From assembly GCA_025350985.1 (NCBI GenBank), contig JANXWU010000193.1, forward strand, positions 1-13,970: DNA of 13,970 nucleotides, given 5' to 3'. Shown here piece by piece: positions 1-6,759 of the stretch. The notes beneath the pieces are model-generated. The model was given only the letters and a program-made list of their open reading frames with translations, searched no databases and was not told the origin of the DNA. The first letter of the stretch is position 1, and each line of letters opens with the position of its first letter. The position numbers were made by a program, and so were the translations under genes. The DNA comes from Spartobacteria bacterium (GTDB taxonomy: Bacteria > Verrucomicrobiota > Verrucomicrobiia > Chthoniobacterales > Chthoniobacteraceae).

Positions 1-514
1 CCAGCACTTTGCCCTGCTCGAGGTCCGCGGGAATGAGGACGTAACTTTTCATCCCGGCGGACGCGGCGTTGGCGGCGACGGAGTTGGCGAGATTACCCGT
101 CGAGGCGCAGGCGACGACTTGGAAACCCAACTCGCGCGCGCGACTGAGCGCCACGGAGACGACGCGGTCTTTGAATGAAAGCGTCGGGTAGTTCACCGTG
201 TCGTTTTTAACCCAGACCTCGCGCACGCCGAGACGCTCGGCGAGGCGCTCGGCTTTCACGAGCGGCGTAAATCCAACTTGCTGGCCGACCGTCGGCTCGC
301 CGTCGATCGGCAGCAACTCGCGGTAACGCCACATCGACTCGGGCCGGGAAAGAATGCGCTCCCGAGTCAGCAGGGGGCGAATGGCGTCGTAGTCGTAGGC
401 GGCTTCGAGCGGCCCGAAATCGAAGTCGCAGACGTGGATCGCTTTTTTCTCGTACGCGCGTCCGCACTCGCGGCACTTCAGGTGGGTGAAACAGAGATTG
501 GCGGAGATGGGCAT
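1..514 (-). CDS. thrC: Threonine synthase (PLP-dependent), N-terminal part; gene continues past the left edge
   Basis: Threonine synthase converts O-phospho-L-homoserine to L-threonine in the cytoplasm with PLP. About 171 residues are visible from the ATG at 514-512. The N-terminus has a zinc-ribbon-like set of cysteines (C8, C14, C17, C29; motif KCRECGRAYE), as in several bacterial threonine synthases. SFKDR follows, with the predicted PLP Schiff-base lysine at K115, and then the ASTGNLANSVAA phosphate-binding stretch typical of fold-type II PLP enzymes. An in-frame ATG at 532-530 would add six residues (MRATPA); neither start has a Shine-Dalgarno sequence. The gene has its own promoter and a SAM-I riboswitch in its leader, which is unexpected for a plain threonine biosynthesis gene. 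A family member with a sulphur-metabolism role cannot be excluded without the C-terminal half. The family is confident, the exact substrate less so. Confidence 0.9.
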   Translation of the reverse strand, partial: MPISANLCFTHLKCRECGRAYEKKAIHVCDFDFGPLEAAYDYDAIRPLLTRERILSRPESMWRYRELLPIDGEPTVGQQVGFTPLVKAERLAERLGVREVWVKNDTVNYPTLSFKDRVVSVALSRARELGFQVVACASTGNLANSVAANAASAGMKSYVLIPADLEQGKVL

Positions 515-580
515 GGCTGGTGTCGCTCGCATCGAGAGTGTGCGACGAGGCCGAGAAAACGCGACGGTGGTGCGTGATCC

Positions 581-721
581 CTCTCATCTTCTCCGGCACG
601 ATCGTTTCCGACGCACCGAACTGGATTTGGCACCTGGTCCCCGATGTTTTGCTTTGAAACAAAACACCGAGCGGTTGCCGTGGCTTCAACGGGCCAGTCC
701 CTCAGCCACTCTCGATAAGAG
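581..721 (-). ncRNA. SAM-I (S-box) riboswitch in the leader of the threonine synthase gene
   Basis: Read on the minus strand, this has the S-box core in order. P1 is CTCTTATC at 721-714 pairing with GATGAGAG at 588-581 (eight pairs, one G-U). P2 is GTGGC/GCCAC, and between its arms lies TGAGGGACTGGCCC. GGCAACC follows, then a P3 hairpin (CGGTGTTTTG with CAAAACATCG, ten pairs), the signature GGTGCCAAATCC, and a P4 hairpin (TTCGGTGCG with CGTGCCGGA, with an inner TCGGAAACGA). All S-box landmarks are present in the right spacing. No GC hairpin with a U-tract lies between the aptamer and the gene, so control is probably at translation initiation rather than by termination. The aptamer starts only a few bases after the predicted transcription start. 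Confidence 0.95.
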
Positions 722-728
722 TGGGCGC

Positions 729-757
729 AAGCTAGTGAGCCGGGTTGCGGGCGTCAA
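729..757 (-). promoter_or_regulatory. Sigma-70-type promoter for the SAM riboswitch and thrC
   Basis: On the minus strand, TTGACG (757-752) is followed by exactly 17 nt and TAGCTT (734-729). An A-rich stretch lies just upstream of the -35 box. Transcription would start near 722, right at the 5' strand of riboswitch P1, which fits a dedicated leader transcript. Confidence 0.7.
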
Positions 758-859
758 CTATTTTTTAGCCCGCCGGCGGCCTTCCGTCGCGGCGTTGCGA
801 ACGAGGCCGAAAGAATCCGTGTTTTGGTTTTTTAGCAAAAAGCCCCGCACCAAAATCGA

Positions 860-899
860 GCCGGTCGGCCCAACGATTTGTTGCGCGCAAACGACCGGC
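860..899. repeat. 8-bp inverted repeat in the thrC-dnaE intergenic region
   Basis: GCCGGTCG at 860-867 and CGACCGGC at 892-899 are perfect inverted copies separated by 24 nt. The spacer includes a 10-bp palindrome, TTGCGCGCAA, at 881-890. This could be an operator or a transcript hairpin; its role is unknown. The rest of 766-918 shows no other feature I can name. Confidence 0.35.
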
Positions 900-918
900 G
901 ATTGTGGCAGGCTCAAGC

Positions 919-1065
919 ATGCCCAAACGAAACTCAAAGTCGAAGGCCAGTGCCAAATCCGCCAAACCCGAGCGCAACATTGCAGCCCCAAACTCCAACC
1001 CGCACTACGCCGCTCCCGGCGGCTTCAAGCCCAAACTAACGCAACGCGCCAACCGGGGACGATAG
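919..1065 (+). CDS. Small basic protein, 48 residues, function unknown
   Basis: An ATG at 919 opens a frame of 48 codons ending at TAG 1063-1065. The product has 7 Lys and 5 Arg against one acidic residue. It starts with a Lys/Ser/Ala-rich segment (MPKRNSKSKASAKSAK) and continues with an Asn/Pro/Gly-rich segment (APNSNPHYAAPGGFKPK). About 69 percent of codons end in G or C, as expected of a coding frame here. The pattern suggests a small nucleic-acid- or ribosome-associated protein, but I recognise no family. It lies 66 bp upstream of dnaE, on the same strand and in the same frame. No convincing Shine-Dalgarno is present, which is also true of most neighbours. It could still be a chance frame. 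Confidence 0.5.
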   Translation: MPKRNSKSKASAKSAKPERNIAAPNSNPHYAAPGGFKPKLTQRANRGR

Positions 1066-1131
1066 GAACGCGGCGGCTGCGCGGATGCACTCGCGTCTCG
1101 ACACCGCGTTTCGATTTATATTCCCAAAAAC

Positions 1132-4100
1132 ATGCCCGCCGACTCTTTCGTCCACCTCCATCTTCACACCGAGTATTCCCTGCTCGACGGCATGGTGCGC
1201 CCGGCGGAGTTGATGAAAAAAGCGCGCGGGTTCGGGATGCCCGCGGTCGCGATCACCGATCACGGAAATCTCTACGGCGCGATCGAGTTTTACCAGGACG
1301 CGGTGGGCCGGGACAAAAGCGGCGATCTCAACACCATCGAGAACGCAGAGATCAAGCCGATCATCGGTTGCGAGGTTTACATGGCGCCGGGTAAAATGAC
1401 CGACAAGAACGCGTCGTCGGGACGCGATGCCGCGTGCCATTTCACCCTGCTGGCGAAGGACGAGCAGGGTTACCGCAACCTCGTGAAGCTCGTCTCGCTC
1501 GCGCACCTGGAAGGGCAGTATTACAAGCCGCGCATCGACAAAACGGTGCTCGCCGAACACAGCGCGGGGCTCATTGGTTTGAGCGGTTGTTTGAAAGGCG
1601 AGATCAACCAGCAAATCCTCGCCGAGCAGTTGGCGAAGGCGAAGCAGACCGTCGCGGATTATCGCGACATTTTGGGCGCGGAAAACTTTTACATCGAGAT
1701 GCACGATCACGGCATCGAGGCGCAGACGAAATGCAATCGCGTGCTCCCGAAGCTCGCGCAGGAATTTGGCCTCGGTCTGGTGGCGGCGAACGACGTGCAT
1801 TTTCTCGAACGCACGCAGCACGAGGCGCACGACGTGATGATCTGCATCGGCACCGGCGCAAACGTCGCGGACGAGAAACGGATGCATTACGTGCCCGAAC
1901 TTTATTTCAAGTCGCCGGCGGAAATGCGCGCGCTGTTTCGCGACCATCCAGAGGCGTGCGACAACACGCTCGCCATCGCGGAGAAGTGCAAGCTCAAGCT
2001 CGAATTCAACAAGCCTAAGTATCCAAACTTCCCGCCGCCCGAAGGCATGACGCAGGCTGTGTATTTGCGGACGATCTGTGAAAAGGGCGTGCGGGAGCGA
2101 TACGGCGCGGAGGCTGATTCCGCCACGGTTCGCGAGCGGTTGGAGCGCGAAATCGTCCTGCTCGAATCCCAGGGCTTCGTGAATTATTTTCTCATCACCT
2201 GGGACTTCATCGCGTGGGCCAAGGCGCAGGGAATTCCGGTCGGTCCGGGTCGCGGTTCCGCGGCCGGTTCCATCGTCGCGTATGTGATGGGCATCACCGC
2301 CATTGACCCGCTCAAATACAAGTTGCTGTTCGAGCGTTTCCTGAATCCCGAGCGCGTGTCGCCGCCCGACATCGACGTGGACTTTTGCCAAAATCGGCGA
2401 GGCGAAGTGATCGACTACGTGCGCAAGAAGTACGGCGACCGCGCGGTGGCGCAGATCACCACCTTTGGCACGCTCGGCGCGAAGTCGGTCGTGCGCGACG
2501 TGGCGCGCGTGATGGGCTGGAGCTACGGCGACGCTGACCGCGTCGCGAAAATGATCCCGAACGAACTCAACATCACGCTGGCAGGTGAGGAAAAGAAAAA
2601 CAAAGACACCGGCAAACTCGAACATGTCGCCGGCGCGATCGACAAAAATCCCGAACTGAAAAAAGCGGTCGAGAACGAACCGGCGACACGACAGCTCTGG
2701 GAATACGCGACCACGCTCGAAGGGCTCACGCGCGGCGTCGGCGTCCACGCGGCGGGCGTCGTCATCAGCGACCGCGATTTGTCGGAATACATCCCCCTCG
2801 CTCGCTCGAATGACGAGTCAATCGTGAGTCAGTATTCGATGGCTCCGCTGACGGACCTTGGGATGTTGAAGATGGATTTTCTCGGGCTGAAAACGCTGAC
2901 AGTCATCCGCGACGCCGAGATTTTGATTCGCGGGAAGCAGCCTGATTTCGACATCGACAGAATCCCACTGCAGGACCAGCCGACCTTCGACATTTACAAT
3001 CGGGGCGAGACCATCGCGGTGTTCCAAGTCGAGTCCGGCGGGATGGTGAATGTCTGTCGGCAGTTTGACGTGAAGGACATCGAGGACATCAACGCCGTCA
3101 TCGCGCTCTTCCGGCCTGGTCCGATGGAACTAATCGGCGACTACATCAAGCGAAAAAAAGGCGCCGCAAAAATCCGTTACGCGCATCCGCTTTTGGAAAA
3201 AGTCTGCGGCGAAACCTACGGCATTTTCGTTTACCAGGAACAGGTCATTCAGGCCGTGCAAGTGCTCGCCGGCTACTCACTTGGCAACGCGGATCTGCTG
3301 CGGCGCGCGATGGGGAAAAAGGACAAGGAAAAGATGGCGAAGGAACGCGAGAAATTCGTCGCGGGCTGCAAAAAGTGGAACGACATCGACGAGAAAAAGG
3401 CGAACGAGATTTTTGATTTGCTGGAAAAATTCGCGGGCTACGGATTCAACCGTTCGCATTCGGCGGCCTACGCGTGGGTCAGTTATCAGACGGCGTTTTT
3501 GAAGGCGAACTATCCGGTCGAATTCATGGCCGCGGTGTTGAGCAACGAGTTCAGCAACACGGAAAAAATTTCGATTTTCGTCGGCGAATGCCAGCGGATG
3601 GGCATCGAGATTTTACCTCCGGACGTGAACAAGAGCGGGCCGAAGTTTGCGCCGGACGAGACAGGAAAAAGCCACGGAGATCACCGAGAACACGGAGAGG
3701 ATTTCAGTGCCAATTCCTCTGTGAACTCTGTGGCCATCGAGGCTGGAACGGGTGCCATCCGCTACGGGCTGGCCGGGATCAAAAATGTGGGCGAAGCGGC
3801 GATGGAAGCCGCCATCGAGGAACGGGAAGAGGGTGGCGAGTTCAAGTCGCTTGAGGATTTTTGCAAGCGTCTCGACCCGCGCAAGATTAACAAAAAGGTG
3901 CTGGAAAGTTTGGTGAAATGCGGCGCGTTCGATTTCACGGGACGCGACCGGGCGGAGCTGTTCGCGACCATCGACAACGCGCTGGCACTGTCCGCCTCGG
4001 CGCACCGCGACCGCGCCTCGGGGCAAGTTTCTCTTTTTGACGCGATGCCCGAGGATGAGGAGCCGGCGCGGCCCACGAGAGCCGGCGCGGTGCCGCCGTG

Positions 4101-4716
4101 GCCGCAGTCGGAGAAGCTGGCTTTTGAAAAGGAACTGCTCGGTTTTTACGTCACCGGACATCCGCTCGACGAATATCGTTCAGTGCTCGAGAGCGGAAAA
4201 TTTGTGCCGATTGTCTCGCTGGGTGAACAGGACGACAAGTCGCAGGTCCGCATCGCCGGGGCGCTCACCACGGTTGAGAAAAAATTCGCGAAGAAGGACG
4301 GGAAACCGTTTGCCATTGTGACGTTGGAAGATTTGACGGGCCAAATCGAAGCTCCGGTCTGGAGCGAGGCGTTTTCAAAATTTGGCGGATTGCTCGAAGC
4401 GGGAAAAGTCGTGTCGCTCACCGGGCGGCTGGACAAGCGGGAGGAGCCGCCGCGCATCGTGGTGGCTGAAGTCGCTCTGCTGAAACCGGAAAAAATGGCG
4501 CAACCCATCGTGCTCTCGTTTTCGTGCGAGCAGACGACGGAGGCCGATTTGATGGAGGTGCGCGACGCCATCCGGGACTCGCCGGGCGGGCAGCAGTTGA
4601 ACCTAGAGTTTGTGAATGGCGATGGGCGGCGGCTGCGGATCGTGGCGGGACAGGAGTTTCGCGTGAACGCGACTCCGGCGTTGAGCGAGAAGCTGTCGCG
4701 CTGGAGGCAGGTTTAG
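1132..4716 (+). CDS. dnaE: DNA polymerase III subunit alpha
   Basis: This is the replicative C-family polymerase, 1194 residues (E. coli DnaE has 1160). The N-terminal PHP domain (about 5-280) starts with FVHLHLHTEYSLLDG. It retains all nine metal ligands known for active PHP exonucleases: H10, H12, D19, H44, E81, H103, C153, D221 and H223. The polymerase core has GPGRGSAAGS (371-380), PDIDVDF with catalytic D413 and D415, and KMDFLGLKTL with D582. GYGFNRSHSAAYA (from about 769) and an OB-fold near 1040-1085 follow. Residues 847-868 are an insertion encoded by a palindromic repeat, in a loop before YGLAGIKNVG. The ATG at 1132 gives the normal family N-terminus. There is no Shine-Dalgarno, and a TATATT at 1117-1122 hints at a very short leader. 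An intrinsic terminator follows the gene. Confidence 0.98.
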   Translation: MPADSFVHLHLHTEYSLLDGMVRPAELMKKARGFGMPAVAITDHGNLYGAIEFYQDAVGRDKSGDLNTIENAEIKPIIGCEVYMAPGKMTDKNASSGRDAACHFTLLAKDEQGYRNLVKLVSLAHLEGQYYKPRIDKTVLAEHSAGLIGLSGCLKGEINQQILAEQLAKAKQTVADYRDILGAENFYIEMHDHGIEAQTKCNRVLPKLAQEFGLGLVAANDVHFLERTQHEAHDVMICIGTGANVADEKRMHYVPELYFKSPAEMRALFRDHPEACDNTLAIAEKCKLKLEFNKPKYPNFPPPEGMTQAVYLRTICEKGVRERYGAEADSATVRERLEREIVLLESQGFVNYFLITWDFIAWAKAQGIPVGPGRGSAAGSIVAYVMGITAIDPLKYKLLFERFLNPERVSPPDIDVDFCQNRRGEVIDYVRKKYGDRAVAQITTFGTLGAKSVVRDVARVMGWSYGDADRVAKMIPNELNITLAGEEKKNKDTGKLEHVAGAIDKNPELKKAVENEPATRQLWEYATTLEGLTRGVGVHAAGVVISDRDLSEYIPLARSNDESIVSQYSMAPLTDLGMLKMDFLGLKTLTVIRDAEILIRGKQPDFDIDRIPLQDQPTFDIYNRGETIAVFQVESGGMVNVCRQFDVKDIEDINAVIALFRPGPMELIGDYIKRKKGAAKIRYAHPLLEKVCGETYGIFVYQEQVIQAVQVLAGYSLGNADLLRRAMGKKDKEKMAKEREKFVAGCKKWNDIDEKKANEIFDLLEKFAGYGFNRSHSAAYAWVSYQTAFLKANYPVEFMAAVLSNEFSNTEKISIFVGECQRMGIEILPPDVNKSGPKFAPDETGKSHGDHREHGEDFSANSSVNSVAIEAGTGAIRYGLAGIKNVGEAAMEAAIEEREEGGEFKSLEDFCKRLDPRKINKKVLESLVKCGAFDFTGRDRAELFATIDNALALSASAHRDRASGQVSLFDAMPEDEEPARPTRAGAVPPWPQSEKLAFEKELLGFYVTGHPLDEYRSVLESGKFVPIVSLGEQDDKSQVRIAGALTTVEKKFAKKDGKPFAIVTLEDLTGQIEAPVWSEAFSKFGGLLEAGKVVSLTGRLDKREEPPRIVVAEVALLKPEKMAQPIVLSFSCEQTTEADLMEVRDAIRDSPGGQQLNLEFVNGDGRRLRIVAGQEFRVNATPALSEKLSRWRQV
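3671..3734 (+). repeat. Palindromic 9-nt-periodic repeat element inserted in frame within dnaE
   Basis: The left arm contains three consecutive 9-nt units (CACGGAGAT, CACCGAGAA, CACGGAGAG, 3673-3699). The right arm contains two units of the complementary type (CTCTGTGAA, CTCTGTGGC, about 3717-3734). The central spacer is about 15 nt, so the whole can fold into an imperfect hairpin with G-U pairs. Because the unit is 9 nt, the frame stays open and is translated as HGD HRE HGE (residues 848-856), then DFSANSSVNSVA. From memory of other DnaE sequences, this loop normally runs straight into a G-x-I-x-Y/F-G-L motif, so the segment is extra. I infer a mobile or spreading palindromic repeat tolerated at a surface loop. 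Confidence 0.75.
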
Positions 4717-4781
4717 GAGAGCTAATCGTGCCTTGGAGTGAAGCGGGCTATCGCTTCCGTGACCGAAAAGCTGTTGTTTCC

Positions 4782-4806
4782 GGCACCGCATTGACAGCGC
4801 GGTGCC
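4782..4806 (+). terminator. GC-rich hairpin downstream of dnaE
   Basis: GGCACCGC (4782-4789) pairs perfectly with GCGGTGCC (4799-4806) across a 9-nt loop and is followed only by TTCATTTG. A smaller perfect hairpin, GAAGCG-6 nt-CGCTTC, lies at 4740-4757. Without a U-tract these are more likely RNA-stabilising hairpins than efficient terminators. Confidence 0.35.
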
Positions 4807-4821
4807 TTCATTTGAAAACAA

Positions 4822-4853
4822 AAAACGCCGGGATCTTGCGACCCCGGCGTTTT
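4822..4853. terminator. Bidirectional intrinsic terminator between dnaE and the convergent beta-barrel gene
   Basis: AAAACGCCGGG (4822-4832) pairs with CCCGGCGTTTT (4843-4853) across a 10-nt loop. A T-rich stretch (GATTTTT) follows on the plus strand and a T-run is also present on the minus strand. It sits between dnaE (ends 4716) and the minus-strand gene ending at 4876, as expected for a shared terminator. Confidence 0.85.
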
Positions 4854-4875
4854 GATTTTTCGTTGCGTTCGTTAA

Positions 4876-5406
4876 TTAAAACACGAAGCGCAGACCGACG
4901 CGGACGGTGGTGAAGTCGTTGTCGCCGCCGAAGCCATGACGGCCATCAGCGAAGATGCCCATGTGCTGGTTCGCACGGAACTCGAGCCCGCCGCCGGCAT
5001 GACCTTCGCCGGACTTGGTGCCGTCGAACGTGCCGCCGCCGCCGCCGAAGACGTACGGAGCGAAGCAATGGCCGCCGAGTTCAACCGGCCAGCGGAAGAT
5101 CACGTTGCCGTTTGGGTTCCAGATGGCAGAGCCGTTGCCGTTCCAGATGTTACCTTCGACTCCGAGGCCGAGGTTACGGGTGACGAAGTAGTTGACTCCG
5201 AGACCGCCACCGAAGCCGTCGCCGTGGGTGCCGTTGGCCGTGTCATTCCACGAGCCGAAGACGTCCAGTTGCAACTCACCGGCGCGGAAGCACTCGGGGA
5301 GAGGTTCTGGGCCGGCTTTCTTGCTGGCGTGATGCACGACGACGCCAGCGAAGCTGGGGATCGACAGTGCGGCGACTGCTACTACTGCGAGTAGGGATTT
5401 TTTCAT
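4876..5406 (-). CDS. Secreted outer-membrane beta-barrel-like protein, 176 residues
   Basis: The first 20 residues (MKKSLLAVVAVAALSIPSFA) are a clear Sec signal peptide, with cleavage predicted after SFA. The roughly 155-residue mature part alternates hydrophobic and polar residues. It is rich in Gly, Asn and aromatics and ends in the aromatic LRFVF, the usual last strand of an outer-membrane barrel. GVNYFVTRNLGLGVEGN resembles the OmpA/OmpW-like small barrel families, but I cannot assign one. The start at 5406-5404 is chosen because the signal peptide begins there and AAAGGA lies about 12 nt upstream. The frame stays open 71 codons further upstream, but that extension does not look like protein. 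It is a single gene, convergent with dnaE and divergent from prs. Confidence 0.8.
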   Translation of the reverse strand: MKKSLLAVVAVAALSIPSFAGVVVHHASKKAGPEPLPECFRAGELQLDVFGSWNDTANGTHGDGFGGGLGVNYFVTRNLGLGVEGNIWNGNGSAIWNPNGNVIFRWPVELGGHCFAPYVFGGGGGTFDGTKSGEGHAGGGLEFRANQHMGIFADGRHGFGGDNDFTTVRVGLRFVF

Positions 5407-5775
5407 TTGGTTGGTTTTTCCTTTGGTTTGTTTGGGTTTAACGCGAGACACAAGGAATCGCGATGCACACTCCGTAAGGAACACGGCATTTGATGTAAAG
5501 AAGTTTTTTGCCCTCATCAGCGCATCAGTTTTTTCCCGAGAACCGAATCGCTTCCGTGCTTTTCCGCCCATTTTCACCGTGGGATGCGCTGGTGCAATTT
5601 GAGGGGAGCGCATCACCAACGGCTCAAAGAGAACAAGTCTGCCTTCATTAAACCCGTCTGAGTCCTTTCGTCTGCCGGTGGTTCATTGATCCGGGATTTG
5701 ATGCGAGCGGACGCCATTTCGCGTTGTATTTGACTCCCCGCTTTTACATGGTTCCTTGTCCGCCGTTTCCCGAGG
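5407..5775. promoter_or_regulatory. Divergent intergenic region between the beta-barrel gene and prs, with three copies of AGCGCATC
   Basis: This region must hold promoters for both flanking genes, but I see no box pair good enough to place. Its notable content is the 8-mer AGCGCATC, found at 5519-5526 and 5607-5614 on the plus strand and inverted at 5583-5590. The last two form a perfect 8-bp inverted repeat with a 16-nt spacer. No RNA gene or ORF is convincing here. Confidence 0.4.
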
Positions 5776-6747
5776 ATGCCCCGTCGCTTTGAAATGAAAA
5801 TCTTCACCGGCTCCGCCCATCGCCAGCTTGCGCAACGCATTGCCGATTATGTCGGCGTGCCGTTGGGCGATGCGATGGTGGACTCTTTCCCCGACGGCGA
5901 GACGATGGTGAAAATCAACGAAAACGTCCGGGGCCGCGACGTCTTCATCGTCCAGCCGACGTGCCCGCCGACAAACCAGAACATCATGGAGTTGCTCATC
6001 ATGACCGACGCGGCGCGCCGGGCGAGCGCGGCACGCATCACGGCGGTCATCCCCTTTTTCGGCTATGCGCGGCAGGATCGAAAAGACCAGCCGCGCGTGC
6101 CCATTACCGCGAAGCTGGTGGCCAACCTGCTCACCGCCGCCGGCGTCACGCGCGTGCTCACGATGGATCTCCACGCGCAGCAGGTCGCCGGGTTTTTCGA
6201 CATCCCGGTCGATCACCTTTACGCCGCGCCCGTCCTGTTGAAATACATGCGCGAACGCGGCTTCAAGGACTCGGAAACGGTCGTCGTGTCGCCGGATGTC
6301 GGCGGATTGAAAATGGCGGCGGCCTACTCGCAGGCGCTGGGCGCGGGCCTGGCCATCGTCGCCAAGCGCCGCAAAAGCCCGACCGAAACCGAGTCGCTCT
6401 ACGTCATCGGCGATGTGGAGGGCAAAAACGCCGTGATCGTGGACGACCTCACCGAAACCGCCGGCACACTCACGAACGCGGCGGAGGCTTTGAAAAAACA
6501 CGGCGCGAAAAAAATCTTCGCTGGCGTCTCGCACGCCGTCCTTTCCGACCTCGCCATCGAGCGGCTGCGCAAATCGCACATCGAAGAACTCATCACCACC
6601 GACAGCGTGCCGGTGCGCATGGCCGAAGGCTGCACGGTGAAAATCCTCAGCATCGCGGAATTACTTGGCGAAGGCATCAAACGCATTCATGATAACGAGT
6701 CCGTCACGTCGCTCTTCGAAATCAACGGCGGACAGGCAAAGCTTTAA
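5776..6747 (+). CDS. prs: Ribose-phosphate pyrophosphokinase (PRPP synthase)
   Basis: Makes PRPP from ribose 5-phosphate and ATP, feeding purine, pyrimidine, histidine and tryptophan synthesis. It has 323 residues, close to the usual length of about 315. Seen in order: DSFPDGETMVKI (36-47), the ATP-binding YARQDRK (98-104), MDLHAQQVAGFFDIPVDHL with D131 and H133 (130-148), VVSPDVGGLK (170-179), the flexible-loop KRRKSPTETE (197-206) and the PRPP-binding loop VDDLTETAGT (222-231). The usual loop reads VDDxIDTAGT, so this is a mild variant. Family members often begin near MKIF, so the internal ATG at 5794 is an equally good start. A GAGG abuts the first ATG, too close to act as its ribosome-binding site. 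It is the first gene of the cluster, with rplY 12 bp downstream. Confidence 0.95.
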   Translation: MPRRFEMKIFTGSAHRQLAQRIADYVGVPLGDAMVDSFPDGETMVKINENVRGRDVFIVQPTCPPTNQNIMELLIMTDAARRASAARITAVIPFFGYARQDRKDQPRVPITAKLVANLLTAAGVTRVLTMDLHAQQVAGFFDIPVDHLYAAPVLLKYMRERGFKDSETVVVSPDVGGLKMAAAYSQALGAGLAIVAKRRKSPTETESLYVIGDVEGKNAVIVDDLTETAGTLTNAAEALKKHGAKKIFAGVSHAVLSDLAIERLRKSHIEELITTDSVPVRMAEGCTVKILSIAELLGEGIKRIHDNESVTSLFEINGGQAKL

Positions 6748-6759
6748 CCACCCGAATTT

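Noticed and set aside
486..1394. Long plus-strand open frame of 302 codons over the thrC leader and the dnaE start
   Set aside because: It runs antisense through the SAM riboswitch and then out of frame through the dnaE N-terminus; its composition is Arg-rich and low-complexity, as expected of a shadow frame in GC-rich DNA.
1036..2748. Minus-strand open frame of 570 codons opposite dnaE
   Set aside because: It is a shadow of the dnaE codon pattern on the other strand, with His/Arg-rich meaningless sequence and no recognisable domain, while dnaE is unmistakable.
4936..5394. Plus-strand open frame of 152 codons opposite the beta-barrel gene
   Set aside because: The minus frame begins with a textbook signal peptide and ends at a terminator; the plus frame is Ala/Glu/Val-rich shadow sequence.
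5407..5619. 71-codon upstream extension of the beta-barrel gene
   Set aside because: The extension would bury the signal peptide inside the protein and has no coding-like character; the start at 5406 has an upstream AAAGGA.
5607..5775. Possible tRNA or structured RNA upstream of prs
   Set aside because: No cloverleaf, TTCGA-type T-loop or CCA end is visible; only the short AGCGCATC inverted repeat can be supported.
5683..6579. Minus-strand open frame of 298 codons opposite prs
   Set aside because: Arg/His-rich mirror of the prs coding frame with no family features.
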